In this document: one piece after another, positions 1 through 8,765 of the stretch
Position numbering within the stretch: position 1 is the first letter of the stretch
How the letters are laid out: each line of letters begins with the position of its first letter
Assembly: GCF_022179405.1 (NCBI RefSeq)
Contig: NZ_BPQT01000026.1
Coordinates: forward strand, 1 to 64,000
Direction: 5' to 3'
Length of the DNA: 64,000 nucleotides
Origin: Methylobacterium marchantiae
GTDB taxonomy: Bacteria; Pseudomonadota; Alphaproteobacteria; Rhizobiales; Beijerinckiaceae
Made by a program: the position numbers and the translations under genes
The notes under the pieces: model-generated
What the model was told of the DNA's origin: nothing
Databases searched by the model: none
What the model saw: only the letters and a program-made list of their open reading frames with translations

Positions 1-114
1 GTCGCCGGACAGACACTTAGCCAGTGAGCGCTCATGAAGCAGAACGGCGAGCCAACCGAGGCCAACTGCCAGTAACGGCGTAAAGACGAAAGCGATCGCG
101 TATGAAGCGTTCAT
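1..114 (-). CDS. Small membrane protein, truncated by the left edge
   Basis: An open frame runs without a stop from an ATG at 114 down to base 1 (38 codons seen). It is preceded by a GAAAGGG Shine-Dalgarno about 8 bases upstream. The N-terminus reads MNASYAIAFVF and continues as one hydrophobic stretch through LAVGLGWLAVLL, so it looks like a membrane anchor or the first helix of a small membrane protein. It lies about 60 bases downstream of another tiny membrane-protein gene on the same strand, which suggests a two-gene unit. The C-terminus is outside the window and no family is recognised. Confidence 0.4.
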   Translation of the reverse strand, partial: MNASYAIAFVFTPLLAVGLGWLAVLLHERSLAKCLSGD

Positions 115-173
115 CGATCGAGCCCTTTCAGGACACGGCGTGCGGCAAGATGTAGGCCTCCGGCGCCGAGAAG

Positions 174-347
174 CTAAACGAGCACACCCCCAACCATTTC
201 AAATGCTCCGGCCAAAGCTCGAAAATTTCTGACATCGTACAGGAAGCCCGCCACGGGCGTAGCGATCCCGACCGTGAAGCAAGCCGTCGATGCCCGTTCT
301 AATGCATTGGCGATAAGCTTCGTCTGCTCGACAATGGATGGCTTCAT
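174..347 (-). CDS. Small membrane-associated protein, 57 aa
   Basis: Short frame starting MKPSIVEQTKLIANALERAS and ending EMVGGVLV. The ATG at 347 has an AAGGAG ribosome site 11 bases upstream. A GTG 12 bases further upstream is in frame but sits directly against the AAGGAG, so the ATG is preferred. A central segment (ACFTVGIATPVAGFLYDV) could cross the membrane once. It is followed on the same strand by the truncated small membrane gene at the left edge. Function is unknown. The ribosome site and the conserved strand are the main support. Confidence 0.45.
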   Translation of the reverse strand: MKPSIVEQTKLIANALERASTACFTVGIATPVAGFLYDVRNFRALAGAFEMVGGVLV

Positions 348-428
348 GGTCTCGCCCACTCCTTGGAGAGAGAATAGGCAAGGTAATCGCGTATTTGAAC
401 TTTCGGTAGATAAGACAGCCGTCGGTTC

Positions 429-1733
429 TTATCCTGATACTCCACCCCGGAACAGCCGTCCGCGCTCGGTCCAGGCGACGACGAGAAGGGCCGATCCGCC
501 AAGGCCGGCATAACCAAGGCCGATGGGCAGCACCGTACCGTCGAAGGCGTGCCCGATGACGAAGCCGCAGGAGGCTCCGAGGATCGTGGTGTAGAAGCCG
601 AGGAAGGACGAGGCGGTGCCGGCGATCTCGCCGAGGGGCTGCAAGGCGAGAGCGTTGAAGTTCGGCATGGCGAAGCTGATCATGAACTGGTTGCAGGCGA
701 GCACCGTCAGAAACAGCCAGAGCGGCGGACGGCCGGCATAGGCGAGGCCGACGCCGATCTGCACGAGGGCTATGGCCACGAACAGCGTCAGTCCCACATG
801 CGAGAGCGGCCGCATGCCGAGCCGCCGCACCAGACGGGCATTGACCAGGGTCGCCGCGCCCATGGCACCCGCCACCAGCGCGAAGGCCAGGGGGAACAGC
901 GTGCCGAGCTGGTAGAGGCCTGTGTCGAACACCTGCTGGGCCGAGCCGACATAACCCATGATACAACCGGTCAGCAGTCCCAAGGCGGTGGCGTAGCCCA
1001 CGGCCACGCGGGTGCGGAAGGTCAGGGCCACCGCCTGACCGATCGACCGTAGCGAGAGCGGACGGCGAAACTCGGGGTGCAGCGTCTCCGGCATGCGCCA
1101 CGAGAACCAGAGGGTGAGGATGCCGGCGAGCGCCAGCATCGAGACGAAGACATAGTGCCATGATCCGAGCAGCAGCATCGCCCCACCGATAGCGGGCGCG
1201 ATCATCGGCACGATCAGGAAAACCATCATGATCAAGGACATGACGCTGGCCATCTCGCGTCCCGAATAGCGGTCGCGGACGATCGCCGTGGAAAGCACGC
1301 GCCCGCCGGCCGCACCGATCCCCTGGATGATCCGGGCGGCGAGCAGCCATTCGAACGAGGGCGCGACCATGGCGAGCAAAGTGCCCGCGACATAGACGGC
1401 GAGGCTGGCGAGCAGCACGCGACGGCGCCCGAGCGCATCCGAGACCGGCCCGTAGACGATCTGCGCCACGCCGAAGCCGATCATGTAGACGTAGACGAGA
1501 AGCTGCAGAGCGTTCGGATCGGCAACGGCGAAGCGCGCCTGGATGGCGGGGAAGGCCGGGAGCAGATTGTCGATGGAGATGGCGGTCACCGCCATCATCA
1601 GCGCGACGATGCCGACGAACTCGCCGAATCCTGGGCCGTTCCAGACCGGCCGCAGATCGGGCTCGCCGGGCGAGCCGGGCCGTTCCGCGACGGGCTCGCC
1701 GCGCGGCGGAACTGGCCTCAATAGTGCAGTCAC
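429..1733 (-). CDS. MFS drug-resistance transporter, Bcr/CflA family
   Basis: A 434-residue protein of the drug:proton antiporter family with 12 predicted helices, which would export small toxic compounds across the inner membrane. After a roughly 35-residue hydrophilic Pro/Arg-rich N-terminus, helix 1 begins at FVGIVALMMAV and carries the IDNLLPAFPAI stretch typical of Bcr/CflA proteins. The loop 2-3 motif is GPVSDALGRRRVLL, matching the MFS GxxxDRxGRR signature with Ala-Leu in place of Arg-x. The helix 4-5 region GIGAAGGRVLSTAIVRD also fits the subfamily. The start is a GTG at 1733 with a weak, distant GAGG. Substrate cannot be told from sequence. It stands alone, with no linked regulator or outer-membrane channel. 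Confidence 0.85.
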   Translation of the reverse strand: MTALLRPVPPRGEPVAERPGSPGEPDLRPVWNGPGFGEFVGIVALMMAVTAISIDNLLPAFPAIQARFAVADPNALQLLVYVYMIGFGVAQIVYGPVSDALGRRRVLLASLAVYVAGTLLAMVAPSFEWLLAARIIQGIGAAGGRVLSTAIVRDRYSGREMASVMSLIMMVFLIVPMIAPAIGGAMLLLGSWHYVFVSMLALAGILTLWFSWRMPETLHPEFRRPLSLRSIGQAVALTFRTRVAVGYATALGLLTGCIMGYVGSAQQVFDTGLYQLGTLFPLAFALVAGAMGAATLVNARLVRRLGMRPLSHVGLTLFVAIALVQIGVGLAYAGRPPLWLFLTVLACNQFMISFAMPNFNALALQPLGEIAGTASSFLGFYTTILGASCGFVIGHAFDGTVLPIGLGYAGLGGSALLVVAWTERGRLFRGGVSG

Positions 1734-1858
1734 TGGTCTCGAACCTCGTACCGATCGCCGCCTCCGCTGGCAGCGCTGTCATGACGGAAAGTCTGCGTGC
1801 CGATTCTCGGTTGCGCCGTGCCGTCACGGTAAAGCGGGGCGCCGGACGGTCTCTATGC

Positions 1859-1900
1859 GACCCGGCAACGATGCTCGCCTTGCGTGATCATTGCCGGGTC
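1859..1900. terminator. Inverted repeat, possible weak terminator
   Basis: GACCCGGCAA at 1859-1868 is repeated in inverted form as TTGCCGGGTC at 1891-1900, with a 22-base loop. It lies just past the stop of the secreted protein at 1917 and before the start region of the MFS gene, both on the minus strand. No T-run follows, so it may be a stability hairpin rather than an intrinsic terminator. Confidence 0.3.
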
Positions 1901-1916
1901 GCCCTGTAGATCGCGA

Positions 1917-2510
1917 TTATTGCCCGCCGCCTGCCACCTGCCCGAGCTTGTCGAGATTCTTGGTGACGAGGGCGATGTTGCCGTCCGAAGGCTTCGTCGG
2001 TTCGCCGGCGGCGATCGCCTCGTTGAGTTCCTTGAGCGCGGCGGCCTTGTCCTTGGCCGGCAGCTTCTTGTCGGCTTCGATGGCGGCGACCTGCTTCTTC
2101 AGCAGGGGCGTGACGCCGACATAGGTCTTGGTCTCGGAATCGACGCCTTCCAGCACCGCCTCGATGCTGTCGGCCACGTCCTGCAACTCGTCGATTCCGG
2201 CAAAGCCGCTCTTCTTCGCAATCGCCTCGGCCTTGGCCTGGATCTTCGGATCGGGCTTCGTAGCGTTGCCGCCTTTGAGCTTGGCGAGTTCGGGCTGAGC
2301 AATGACGAGGCCATCGATCTGCGCCTGGGTCAGGGCGATCTCCTTCTGCTCCTCGGCTTGCGGCGCCGGTGCGGGAGCATCGGCGGCAGGGGCCGGTTTG
2401 GCAGCGGCCGGTGCCTTCTGCGGCGATTGGGCGAAGCTGATCTGGGAAACCAAGCCGGAGACTCCGAGGGCGAGGGAAGCTGCCAGCATGGCGCGAGTGG
2501 TGCGGCTCAT
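1917..2510 (-). CDS. Secreted hypothetical protein with Ala/Pro-rich linker
   Basis: A 197-residue protein with a Sec signal peptide (MSRTTRAMLAASLALGVSGL, probable cleavage after ISFA), then a low-complexity Ala/Pro/Lys stretch to about residue 55 and a helical, charged domain (TQAQIDGLVIAQPELAKL onwards). The start at 2510 is chosen because it opens the signal peptide and follows a GAAAGAG ribosome site; longer frames upstream have no such support. It is probably periplasmic. No domain is recognised with confidence. It is separated from the downstream MFS gene by 180 bases, so it is likely its own unit. Confidence 0.7.
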   Translation of the reverse strand: MSRTTRAMLAASLALGVSGLVSQISFAQSPQKAPAAAKPAPAADAPAPAPQAEEQKEIALTQAQIDGLVIAQPELAKLKGGNATKPDPKIQAKAEAIAKKSGFAGIDELQDVADSIEAVLEGVDSETKTYVGVTPLLKKQVAAIEADKKLPAKDKAAALKELNEAIAAGEPTKPSDGNIALVTKNLDKLGQVAGGGQ

Positions 2511-2779
2511 GGTTCTCTTTCGTCCTGTTGCGTCGTGGAAAGGACCGCTGTCGGCGGATCGGATCCGGCCCAGGTCGAGTGGCCGGACAACGCGATCCGC
2601 GGTCAGGGAGGCGGCCATGTTGCGGAGCTTCGGGGCAAAACGGTGATCTCGGCCATGATCGCCGATCACGGTTTCGCGGGGATGGTGTTCCTCCGCGGAA
2701 ACGGGCGGCGACCTTGCTCACCCCCGCCACATTCCTCCACGACCTTTCCCGTCCCGCCTCCGACGGACCTCCACGCCTC

Positions 2780-4219
2780 ATGCCGCCACGCCTTCTCGCC
2801 TGCGCTTTAGCTCTCACGATGCTGGTCTCCGCTGTCGCTGCGCAGAACCGGGTTTCCGGAGCGGCCATCGACGGCGATGCGGCAGCGTTCACGCGCAACG
2901 CCTCCGCCCTCATGGAATCCCATGAAGAGGGCGGCGTGTTCTCCGGCGCGGTGATCGTCGCGCGCGATGGGATCCCGATTTTCCGGCGCGCCTATGGACC
3001 GGCCAACCGCGAATGGGCGATCCCCAACACGCCAGACACCGTGTTCCGCATCGGCTCGATCACGAAGCAGTTCACCGCGGCGGCGATCCTGAAATTGGCG
3101 GAGGCCGGCTCGCTCTCCCTGGACGATCCCGTCATCCGCCATCTGCCGGAACTGCCGCCGACATGGGCTCCGATGACGATCCGGATGCTGCTCAACCACA
3201 GTTCCGGGCTGCCCAACGTCACCGCGCTACCCGGCTACGCCACGAATTTCGGGCGGATCGAACGGAGTCCGATGGAGACGGTGGCACTGCTCTACCGCGA
3301 AGATCTTCTGTTCCCGGCGGGAACGGGCCATGAATACAGCAATACCGGCTACATCCTTCTCGCCGGCCTCATCGAACGCATCACCGGCCAGACCTTCGAG
3401 CGCTACCTGAACGAGGCCATCCTCGTCCCAGCCGGACTGCATTCCACCCGTGACGCTGATCCGGGCGAGATCATTCCGCGGCGCGCGGCCGGCTACCGCC
3501 GGGTGTCGGGAGAATGGCGCAACGCCCTGCCGCTGGCCGCAAGCGCGCCGTCGGGCGCGGGCATGCTCGCCTCCACCCTCGACGACCTCGTCGCCTGGGA
3601 CAGGGCCCTGTTCTCCGGCCGTATCCTGTCGCTGGCGTCGCGCCGGGCGATGTTCACCGATTACGGCCATGGCTACGGGCTCGGATGGTACGTCGGCACG
3701 GCTTACGGACGCCGGCTGTGGTCGCATGGCGGTTTCATCAACGGGTTCAGCGCGATCAAGGATTCCTATCCCGATCTCGGGCTGACCATCGTGGTGCTCG
3801 GCAATTCCGAGATCGTGCCGGCCCAGGCGCTCTCGCGCGAGCTCGCTGCGCTCTATCTCGGCGTGCCGGCGCGGACCCAGATCAGCGTCGACCAGACGAT
3901 CCTCGACCGCTATGTCGGTTTCTATCGGACCGGTCCGCGCTCGGTCCTGAGCATCGTCAGGGACGGCGACCACCTCTTGGCCCAAGGTATCGGACAGGGA
4001 TCGGGCGAGCCCCGCATCATCCTGCTTCCCGAAAGCGACAGGGCTTTCGCCGCGCAAGGCGACACGATCCGGGTGGCCTTCGACATCGAACCCGACGGGC
4101 GCCCGACGGGCGTGATGATCCATCGCGACGGGATCGAGCGGGCGGGTCCGAAGATCGATCGGTTCATGGCCCGGCGGATCACGGCGCGGCGCTTCGCCCG
4201 GCTGCCGCCTGGGCGATAA
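2780..4219 (+). CDS. Serine hydrolase of the beta-lactamase/DD-peptidase (S12) fold
   Basis: A 479-residue exported protein. The first 21 residues form a signal peptide (LLACALALTMLVSAVAA). The three S12 active-site elements are present: SITK with the nucleophile at Ser93 and Lys96, YSN in HEYSNTGY, and HGG in WSHGGFINGF replacing the KTG box, as is usual for esterase and peptidase members. A C-terminal domain of about 120 residues (from about 365) is typical of family members with a lipocalin-like tail. The family includes D-aminopeptidases, carboxylesterases and class C-like enzymes, so substrate cannot be named. The ATG at 2780 is chosen over a longer frame because it opens the signal peptide. 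It is divergent from the secreted gene at 2510. Confidence 0.85.
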   Translation: MPPRLLACALALTMLVSAVAAQNRVSGAAIDGDAAAFTRNASALMESHEEGGVFSGAVIVARDGIPIFRRAYGPANREWAIPNTPDTVFRIGSITKQFTAAAILKLAEAGSLSLDDPVIRHLPELPPTWAPMTIRMLLNHSSGLPNVTALPGYATNFGRIERSPMETVALLYREDLLFPAGTGHEYSNTGYILLAGLIERITGQTFERYLNEAILVPAGLHSTRDADPGEIIPRRAAGYRRVSGEWRNALPLAASAPSGAGMLASTLDDLVAWDRALFSGRILSLASRRAMFTDYGHGYGLGWYVGTAYGRRLWSHGGFINGFSAIKDSYPDLGLTIVVLGNSEIVPAQALSRELAALYLGVPARTQISVDQTILDRYVGFYRTGPRSVLSIVRDGDHLLAQGIGQGSGEPRIILLPESDRAFAAQGDTIRVAFDIEPDGRPTGVMIHRDGIERAGPKIDRFMARRITARRFARLPPGR

Positions 4220-4335
4220 AACGCCTTCCGGCGCCATCGCCAGGAAGCCGGATCGGCGCTAGACTCTGGCCGCGCGTCGGCCAACTGCCACAGAAGCAGG
4301 GCCATCCGTCAACCCGCTCGAGGACGACGTTCCGA

Positions 4336-4375
4336 GTTGGTTTGGCCAAAAGTCTATCTTGATTTGGCAACCCGT
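4336..4375 (+). promoter_or_regulatory. Repeated TTTGGC boxes upstream of the aldehyde dehydrogenase
   Basis: The leader before the aldehyde dehydrogenase contains TTTGGCCAAA, a 10-base palindrome, followed about 14 bases later by ATTTGGCAA. Spaced TTTGGC half-sites about 70 bases before the start codon are a plausible activator binding site. No specific regulator is indicated. Confidence 0.25.
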
Positions 4376-4420
4376 CCGGCCTTGGCTGGCGCACACAAGA
4401 ACAACACGGAGGATACGCAC

Positions 4421-5941
4421 ATGAACAAGCCGGAATTTCTGTCTTCGGGCGCCAAGGCGCCGTTCTCGGCACGCTACGAGAATTTCATCGGCGGCCAGTG
4501 GGTCGCCCCCGTCGCCGGCCGGTACTTCGAGAATACGTCGCCGGTCACCGGCCGCGTCATCTGCGAGGTCGCCCGCTCGGATGCGCAGGACGTCGAGAAG
4601 GCTCTCGATGCCGCCCATGCCGCCAAGGAGGCCTGGGGCCGCACCTCGCCGGGCGAGCGCGCCCTGATCCTGAACAGGATCGCCGACCGGATGGAGGACA
4701 ACCTCGACCTGATCGCGCGCGCCGAGACCTGGGACAACGGTAAGCCGATCCGCGAGACGACCAACGCCGACATCCCGCTCGCCATCGACCATTTCCGCTA
4801 CTTCGCCGGTTGTGTCCGCGCGCAGGAAGGCTCGATCTCCGAGATCGACCACGACACCGTGGCCTACCATTTCCACGAGCCCCTCGGCGTCGTCGGCCAG
4901 ATCATCCCGTGGAACTTCCCCATCCTGATGGCGGTGTGGAAGCTCGCGCCTGCACTCGCCGCCGGCAATTGCGTGGTGCTCAAACCCGCCGAACAGACCC
5001 CGGCCTCGATCCTCGTGGTCGCCGAACTCATCGCCGATCTGCTGCCGCCCGGCACGCTCAACATCGTCAACGGCTTCGGTCTGGAATGCGGCAAGCCGCT
5101 GGCCTCCTCGCCCCGCATCGCCAAGATCGCCTTCACCGGCGAGACGACGACGGGCCGTCTGATCATGCAATACGCCTCGCAGAACCTCATTCCGGTGACG
5201 CTGGAACTCGGCGGCAAGTCGCCGAACATCTTCTTCGCGGATGTGGCCAACGAGGATGACGATTTCTTCGACAAGGCGCTCGAAGGCTTCACCATGTTCG
5301 CCCTCAACCAGGGCGAGGTCTGCACCTGCCCGAGCCGCGCGCTGGTGCACGAATCGATCTATGACCGCTTCATGGAGCGGGCGATCAAGCGCGTCGAGGC
5401 GATCACGCAGGGCTCACCCCTCGATCCAACCACGATGATCGGCGCCCAGGCCTCGGGCGAGCAGCTCGAGAAGATCCTGAGCTACATCGATATCGGCAAG
5501 CAGGAAGGCGCCAAGGTCCTCACCGGCGGCGAGCGCAACACCCTCGATGGCGATCTCGCGGAAGGCTTCTACGTGAAGCCGACCGTGTTCCAGGGCCACA
5601 ACAAGATGCGCATCTTCCAGGAGGAGATCTTCGGACCGGTCCTCTCGGTGACGACCTTCAAGGACGATGCCGACGCCCTCTCGATCGCGAACGACACTCT
5701 CTACGGCCTCGGTGCCGGCGTCTGGACCCGCGACGGAACCCGCGCCTACCGCTTCGGCCGCGCCATCCAGGCCGGCCGCGTCTGGACCAACTGCTATCAT
5801 GCCTACCCGGCCCATGCGGCCTTCGGCGGCTACAAGCAGTCCGGCATCGGCCGTGAGAACCACAAGATGATGCTCGACCATTACCAGCAGACCAAGAACA
5901 TGCTCGTCAGCTACTCGGCCAAGAAGCTCGGCTTCTTCTAG
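4421..5941 (+). CDS. exaC: NAD-dependent aldehyde dehydrogenase, ExaC/AldB (acetaldehyde dehydrogenase II) type
   Basis: A 506-residue class 3 aldehyde dehydrogenase oxidising small aldehydes such as acetaldehyde to acids in the cytoplasm. Visible motifs are PWNFP (oxyanion and cofactor site), [10 protein letters not shown] (Rossmann region), [12 protein letters not shown] with the general-base Glu, and [11 protein letters not shown] with the nucleophilic Cys near residue 300. Length and the C-terminal end AKKLGFF match ExaC and AldB proteins, in which the enzyme works behind alcohol dehydrogenases. The ATG at 4421 has a strong GGAGG 8 bases upstream; longer frames lack one. A perfect intrinsic terminator follows within 25 bases, so the gene is probably monocistronic. 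In a methylotroph it likely serves ethanol and other C2 growth, but that is inferred. Confidence 0.92.
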   Translation: MNKPEFLSSGAKAPFSARYENFIGGQWVAPVAGRYFENTSPVTGRVICEVARSDAQDVEKALDAAHAAKEAWGRTSPGERALILNRIADRMEDNLDLIARAETWDNGKPIRETTNADIPLAIDHFRYFAGCVRAQEGSISEIDHDTVAYHFHEPLGVVGQIIPWNFPILMAVWKLAPALAAGNCVVLKPAEQTPASILVVAELIADLLPPGTLNIVNGFGLECGKPLASSPRIAKIAFTGETTTGRLIMQYASQNLIPVTLELGGKSPNIFFADVANEDDDFFDKALEGFTMFALNQGEVCTCPSRALVHESIYDRFMERAIKRVEAITQGSPLDPTTMIGAQASGEQLEKILSYIDIGKQEGAKVLTGGERNTLDGDLAEGFYVKPTVFQGHNKMRIFQEEIFGPVLSVTTFKDDADALSIANDTLYGLGAGVWTRDGTRAYRFGRAIQAGRVWTNCYHAYPAHAAFGGYKQSGIGRENHKMMLDHYQQTKNMLVSYSAKKLGFF

Positions 5942-5964
5942 GCCCTATCGCACGAGACCACCTT

Positions 5965-5993
5965 GCCCCGGCCGGAAACGGCCGGGGCTTTTT
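5965..5993 (+). terminator. Intrinsic terminator after the aldehyde dehydrogenase
   Basis: A perfect 10-bp stem, GCCCCGGCCG and CGGCCGGGGC, with a GAAA tetraloop, is followed directly by TTTTT. It starts 24 bases after the stop codon and is one of the clearest terminators in the window. Confidence 0.93.
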
Positions 5994-6264
5994 GTTGTTT
6001 GGCGCTGCGAGCCGGCTTTCCAGGCAGTGCACGCATCTTTCGCGATGGAGCACCGGATCGGGCCGTCGTGTCCACACTTCACGCAAGGGTCGATCGGCAC
6101 ACGAACAGAGTGTTTCGTTCGATGTGCTCGCGCTCGATTTTTAATCCGAATTCCCATGTGCGGCTTGGCACATTTGTATTGGGAACAACTGACTTCGACA
6201 GATCTTATTGAGCCATGAACAGGCCGATATACGGTCTGTATAGCAATATGATCGAAGGTCGAAA
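5994..6264. other. Intergenic region before the small secreted-protein gene
   Basis: About 270 bases with AT content clearly above the surroundings, especially 6130-6260. I see no conserved coding frame. The AT-rich part presumably holds the promoter of the small secreted gene that follows; no sigma-factor consensus is convincing. Confidence 0.4.
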
Positions 6265-6513
6265 ATGAAAACCCGTATCGCCGCTATCGCCGCTAGTCTT
6301 TTCCTTGGCGTTGCATCGATTTCCTCTGTCTTGGCCTTCGAAGGCACATCGCGCTACATGTCTTATGAAACGGAATATACCGGTTCCTTGAACATTCAGG
6401 ATACGCCTTACTAAAACGGCTGCCCGGTGAGCTCGGCGGCGGAAGGCAATGCAAACCAGCAGACCCGTCCGGTGATGCAGTATGGTCAGACCTCCGGCGG
6501 GTCGGCTTGCTGA
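6265..6513 (+). pseudogene. Small secreted protein interrupted by an in-frame TAA
   Basis: The frame opens with a clear signal peptide (MKTRIAAIAASLFLGVASIS, cleavage near VLA-FEG) and reaches a TAA at 6412-6414 after 49 residues (…NIQDTPY). The same frame then stays open for 32 further codons (NGCPVSSAAEGNANQQTRPV…GGSAC) to a TGA at 6511. The continuation has sensible composition and two Cys that could pair. A single C-to-T change in a CAA Gln codon would produce this stop. It is therefore either a recent nonsense pseudogene, a gene ending at 6414, or a read-through case. Function is unknown. Confidence 0.6.
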
Positions 6514-6535
6514 TCCACGCGAAGGCATATCAGTC

Positions 6536-6634
6536 GTGAAACTGAAGATCGTCTCCTACACTATGATCGTGGTCGCCGCCGGCATGCTGGCAGTGACCTT
6601 ACTGGGATCGGCCAGCACCCTGCTGGCGAACTGA
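6536..6634 (+). CDS. Single-pass membrane micropeptide, 32 aa
   Basis: GTG start at 6536 with GAAGG about 10 bases upstream. The product begins MKLKIVSYTMIVVAAGMLAV and is almost entirely one hydrophobic helix with a Lys-rich N-terminus, ending STLLAN. It begins 23 bases after the interrupted secreted gene and is followed by a hairpin terminator. Size, start codon and composition make it a candidate membrane micropeptide, but there is no homology support. Confidence 0.35.
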   Translation: MKLKIVSYTMIVVAAGMLAVTLLGSASTLLAN

Positions 6635-6651
6635 TACAGATGAAAAACCGC

Positions 6652-6671
6652 AGGCCGCCCATGGGCGGCCT
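6652..6671. terminator. Bidirectional hairpin terminator
   Basis: AGGCCGCCC and GGGCGGCCT form a perfect 9-bp stem with a two-base loop. On the plus strand it is followed by TCTT, and on the minus strand by GCGGTTTTTC. It therefore serves the minus-strand homoserine kinase gene and possibly the small plus-strand genes too. Confidence 0.75.
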
Positions 6672-6728
6672 TCTTCGTGATGGATTCGCGCGTAGCCTGA
6701 ACGGCAGCAGGCCGCCGGTCGGAGCCGC

Positions 6729-7694
6729 CTATGCGACCCAGCCGTAATCCCGGGCATGCGTGGCCGAGCGGTGAAACACCAGACGGCGGTCGTATTCCAG
6801 CGGGTCCTTCGGCTGCACCAGGGCGCCGGGAGGGACGTTGAGCCAGTCGACGAGACGGGTCAGCATGAAGCGCAGGGCCGCGCCCCTGCACAGGATCGGC
6901 AGCGCATCGACCTCGTCGTCCAGAAGGCGCCTGACCGACTGGTAGCCCGCGATCATCGCCGCGCCCTTGTCCGGAAAGAACGTGCCATCCGGCTCGAAGC
7001 ACCAAGCGTTGAGGCAGATCGCCAGATCGTAGGCGAAGGCATCGGTGCAGGCGAAGTAGAAGTCGATCAGGCCCGAGAGATCATCGCCGATGAAGAACAC
7101 GTTGTCGGTGAAGAGGTCGGCATGGATCACGCCGGAAGGCAGTCCGCGCGGCCAGCCCGCCCGGAGCACGGCGAGGTCGCCGCGCACGCGCTCCGTCAGC
7201 CCCACGGAGACGGTGTCGGCGGCAGGGCCGGCCGCCAGGAACAGCGGTTCCCAGGATTCGACCGAGAGGTTGTTGGCGCGGCGCATGCCGAAATCGCTGC
7301 CTGCGCGATGCAATCCCGCAAGGGCGACGCCCAGCGCCCGGCAATGATCCGCATTCGGGCGCTTGACCGACACGCCTTCCAGAAAGCTCACGATCACTGC
7401 CGGCCGGCCGCAGAGCTCACCCAGGGCCACGCCGTCGCGCTTGGCGATCGGCTGCGGACAGGCGAGGCCGCGCGCGGCGAGGTGTTCCATGAGATTGAGG
7501 AAGAACGGCAGGTCGCCCGCATCCACCCGCTTCTCGTAGAGCGTGAGGATGTAGGAGCCCACTGTGGTGTGCAGGAAGAAATTGGTGTTCTCGACGCCCT
7601 CGGCGATGCCCTTGTAGGAGAGCAGCGTGCCGATCTCGTAGGCGGAGAGGAAGGCGGTCAGCGCCTCGTCGGAGACCTCGGTATAGACGGCCAC
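6729..7694 (-). CDS. thrB: Homoserine kinase, type II (ThrB)
   Basis: A 321-residue kinase that phosphorylates homoserine to O-phosphohomoserine on the threonine pathway. It belongs to the aminoglycoside-phosphotransferase fold (ThrB2) found in Alphaproteobacteria, not the GHMP type. Visible motifs are GVENTNFFL near the N-terminus, the catalytic Brenner-like VIHADLFTDNVFF and the metal-binding LIDFYFACTDAFAYDLA. A GTG start at 7694 gives VAVYTEVSDEAL, the usual N-terminus of the family; the longer frame adds Pro/Arg-rich residues with no match. It lies 78 bases after ispH on the same strand, an arrangement common in Rhizobiales. The rnhA gene that often follows thrB is not present here. Confidence 0.93.
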   Translation of the reverse strand: MAVYTEVSDEALTAFLSAYEIGTLLSYKGIAEGVENTNFFLHTTVGSYILTLYEKRVDAGDLPFFLNLMEHLAARGLACPQPIAKRDGVALGELCGRPAVIVSFLEGVSVKRPNADHCRALGVALAGLHRAGSDFGMRRANNLSVESWEPLFLAAGPAADTVSVGLTERVRGDLAVLRAGWPRGLPSGVIHADLFTDNVFFIGDDLSGLIDFYFACTDAFAYDLAICLNAWCFEPDGTFFPDKGAAMIAGYQSVRRLLDDEVDALPILCRGAALRFMLTRLVDWLNVPPGALVQPKDPLEYDRRLVFHRSATHARDYGWVA

Positions 7695-7728
7695 GGGCTT
7701 CGCTGAGGTTCGAGGGCAGAAACGAGAA

Positions 7729-7748
7729 GGGGCGCCGAACGGCGCCCC
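7729..7748 (-). terminator. Hairpin between ispH and thrB
   Basis: GGGGCGCC and GGCGCCCC form an 8-bp GC stem with a GAAC loop inside the 78-base ispH-thrB gap. Read on the minus strand it is followed by CTTCTCGTTTC, a weak U-tract. It may attenuate transcription between the two genes or stabilise the ispH 3' end. Confidence 0.4.
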
Positions 7749-7772
7749 CGGAAGCAAGGCGGGAAGAGCGGC

Positions 7773-8765
7773 CTACTCGGCCGCTTCGCTGCGCAATTCG
7801 CGCGGCAGCGGGAAGGACATGTCCTCGACCACGGTCGAGACCGTGTCGACGGTGACGTCGTAGCGGGCGGCGAAGGCGTCGATGATCTCCTCAACCAAGA
7901 CCTCGGGTGCCGAGGCGCCGGCAGTGAGGCCGAGCTTGCGGATACCTTCGAAGGCCGGCCAGTCGATCTCCTCTGCGCGCAACACCAGACGGGTGATCGG
8001 ACATCCGACGCGCTCGGCGACCTCGCGCAGACGCTGGGAATTCGAGGAGTTCGATGAACCCACGACGATCACCGCATCGACCAACGGAGCCACCTGCTTC
8101 ACCGCTTCCTGGCGGTTGGTGGTGGCGTAGCAGATATCGTCCTTGTGCGGGCCGGTGATGGTTGGGAACTTCTCCTTGAGCGCCGCGACGATGTGGCGGG
8201 TATCGTCCACCGACAGAGTCGTCTGCGTCACCCAGGCGAGATTATTGCGATTCTCAGGCTCCAGGGCCGCGATCTGCTCCAGATCCTCCACCAGGGTGAT
8301 CGACCCCTTGGGCAACTGCCCCATGGTACCGACCACTTCGGGATGACCGGAATGACCGACCAGCAACACGTGGCGGCCGCGCTTGTGATGGATCTCGGCC
8401 TCGCGATGGACCTTGGTCACCAGCGGGCAAGTCGCGTCGATGGTGACGAGGCCACGGTTGTCGGCATTGGCGGGGACTGTCTTGGCGACGCCATGGGCCG
8501 AGAAGATCACCGGGGCGTTGCCGTCCGGCACCTCGTCGAGTTCGCGAACGAAGACGGCACCCTTACGCTTAAGGCTCTCGACCACGTATTTGTTGTGGAC
8601 GATCTCATGCCGGACATAGACCGGAGGTCCGTAGATCGCGAGGGCGCGCTCCACGACGTCGATGGCGCGGACAACTCCTGCGCAGAACCCGCGCGGTGCG
8701 CAGAGCAGAATCTCCAGCGGCGGCTTGGAGCCGGCGGGCAGGGTCGTCGAGAGTGTATCGCTCAT
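7773..8765 (-). CDS. ispH: 4-hydroxy-3-methylbut-2-enyl diphosphate reductase (IspH)
   Basis: A 330-residue iron-sulfur enzyme for the last step of the MEP isoprenoid pathway, reducing HMBPP to IPP and DMAPP. The three cluster-binding Cys motifs are seen: [13 protein letters not shown] (Cys28), [11 protein letters not shown] and [11 protein letters not shown]. Substrate-binding His motifs ([23 protein letters not shown]) and SNSSNSQRL are also intact. The ATG at 8765 gives the normal length; the extended frame upstream is rich in Arg and Ser with no family match. Isoprenoid supply also feeds carotenoid and hopanoid synthesis in methylotrophs. The gene precedes thrB. Confidence 0.96.
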   Translation of the reverse strand: MSDTLSTTLPAGSKPPLEILLCAPRGFCAGVVRAIDVVERALAIYGPPVYVRHEIVHNKYVVESLKRKGAVFVRELDEVPDGNAPVIFSAHGVAKTVPANADNRGLVTIDATCPLVTKVHREAEIHHKRGRHVLLVGHSGHPEVVGTMGQLPKGSITLVEDLEQIAALEPENRNNLAWVTQTTLSVDDTRHIVAALKEKFPTITGPHKDDICYATTNRQEAVKQVAPLVDAVIVVGSSNSSNSQRLREVAERVGCPITRLVLRAEEIDWPAFEGIRKLGLTAGASAPEVLVEEIIDAFAARYDVTVDTVSTVVEDMSFPLPRELRSEAAE

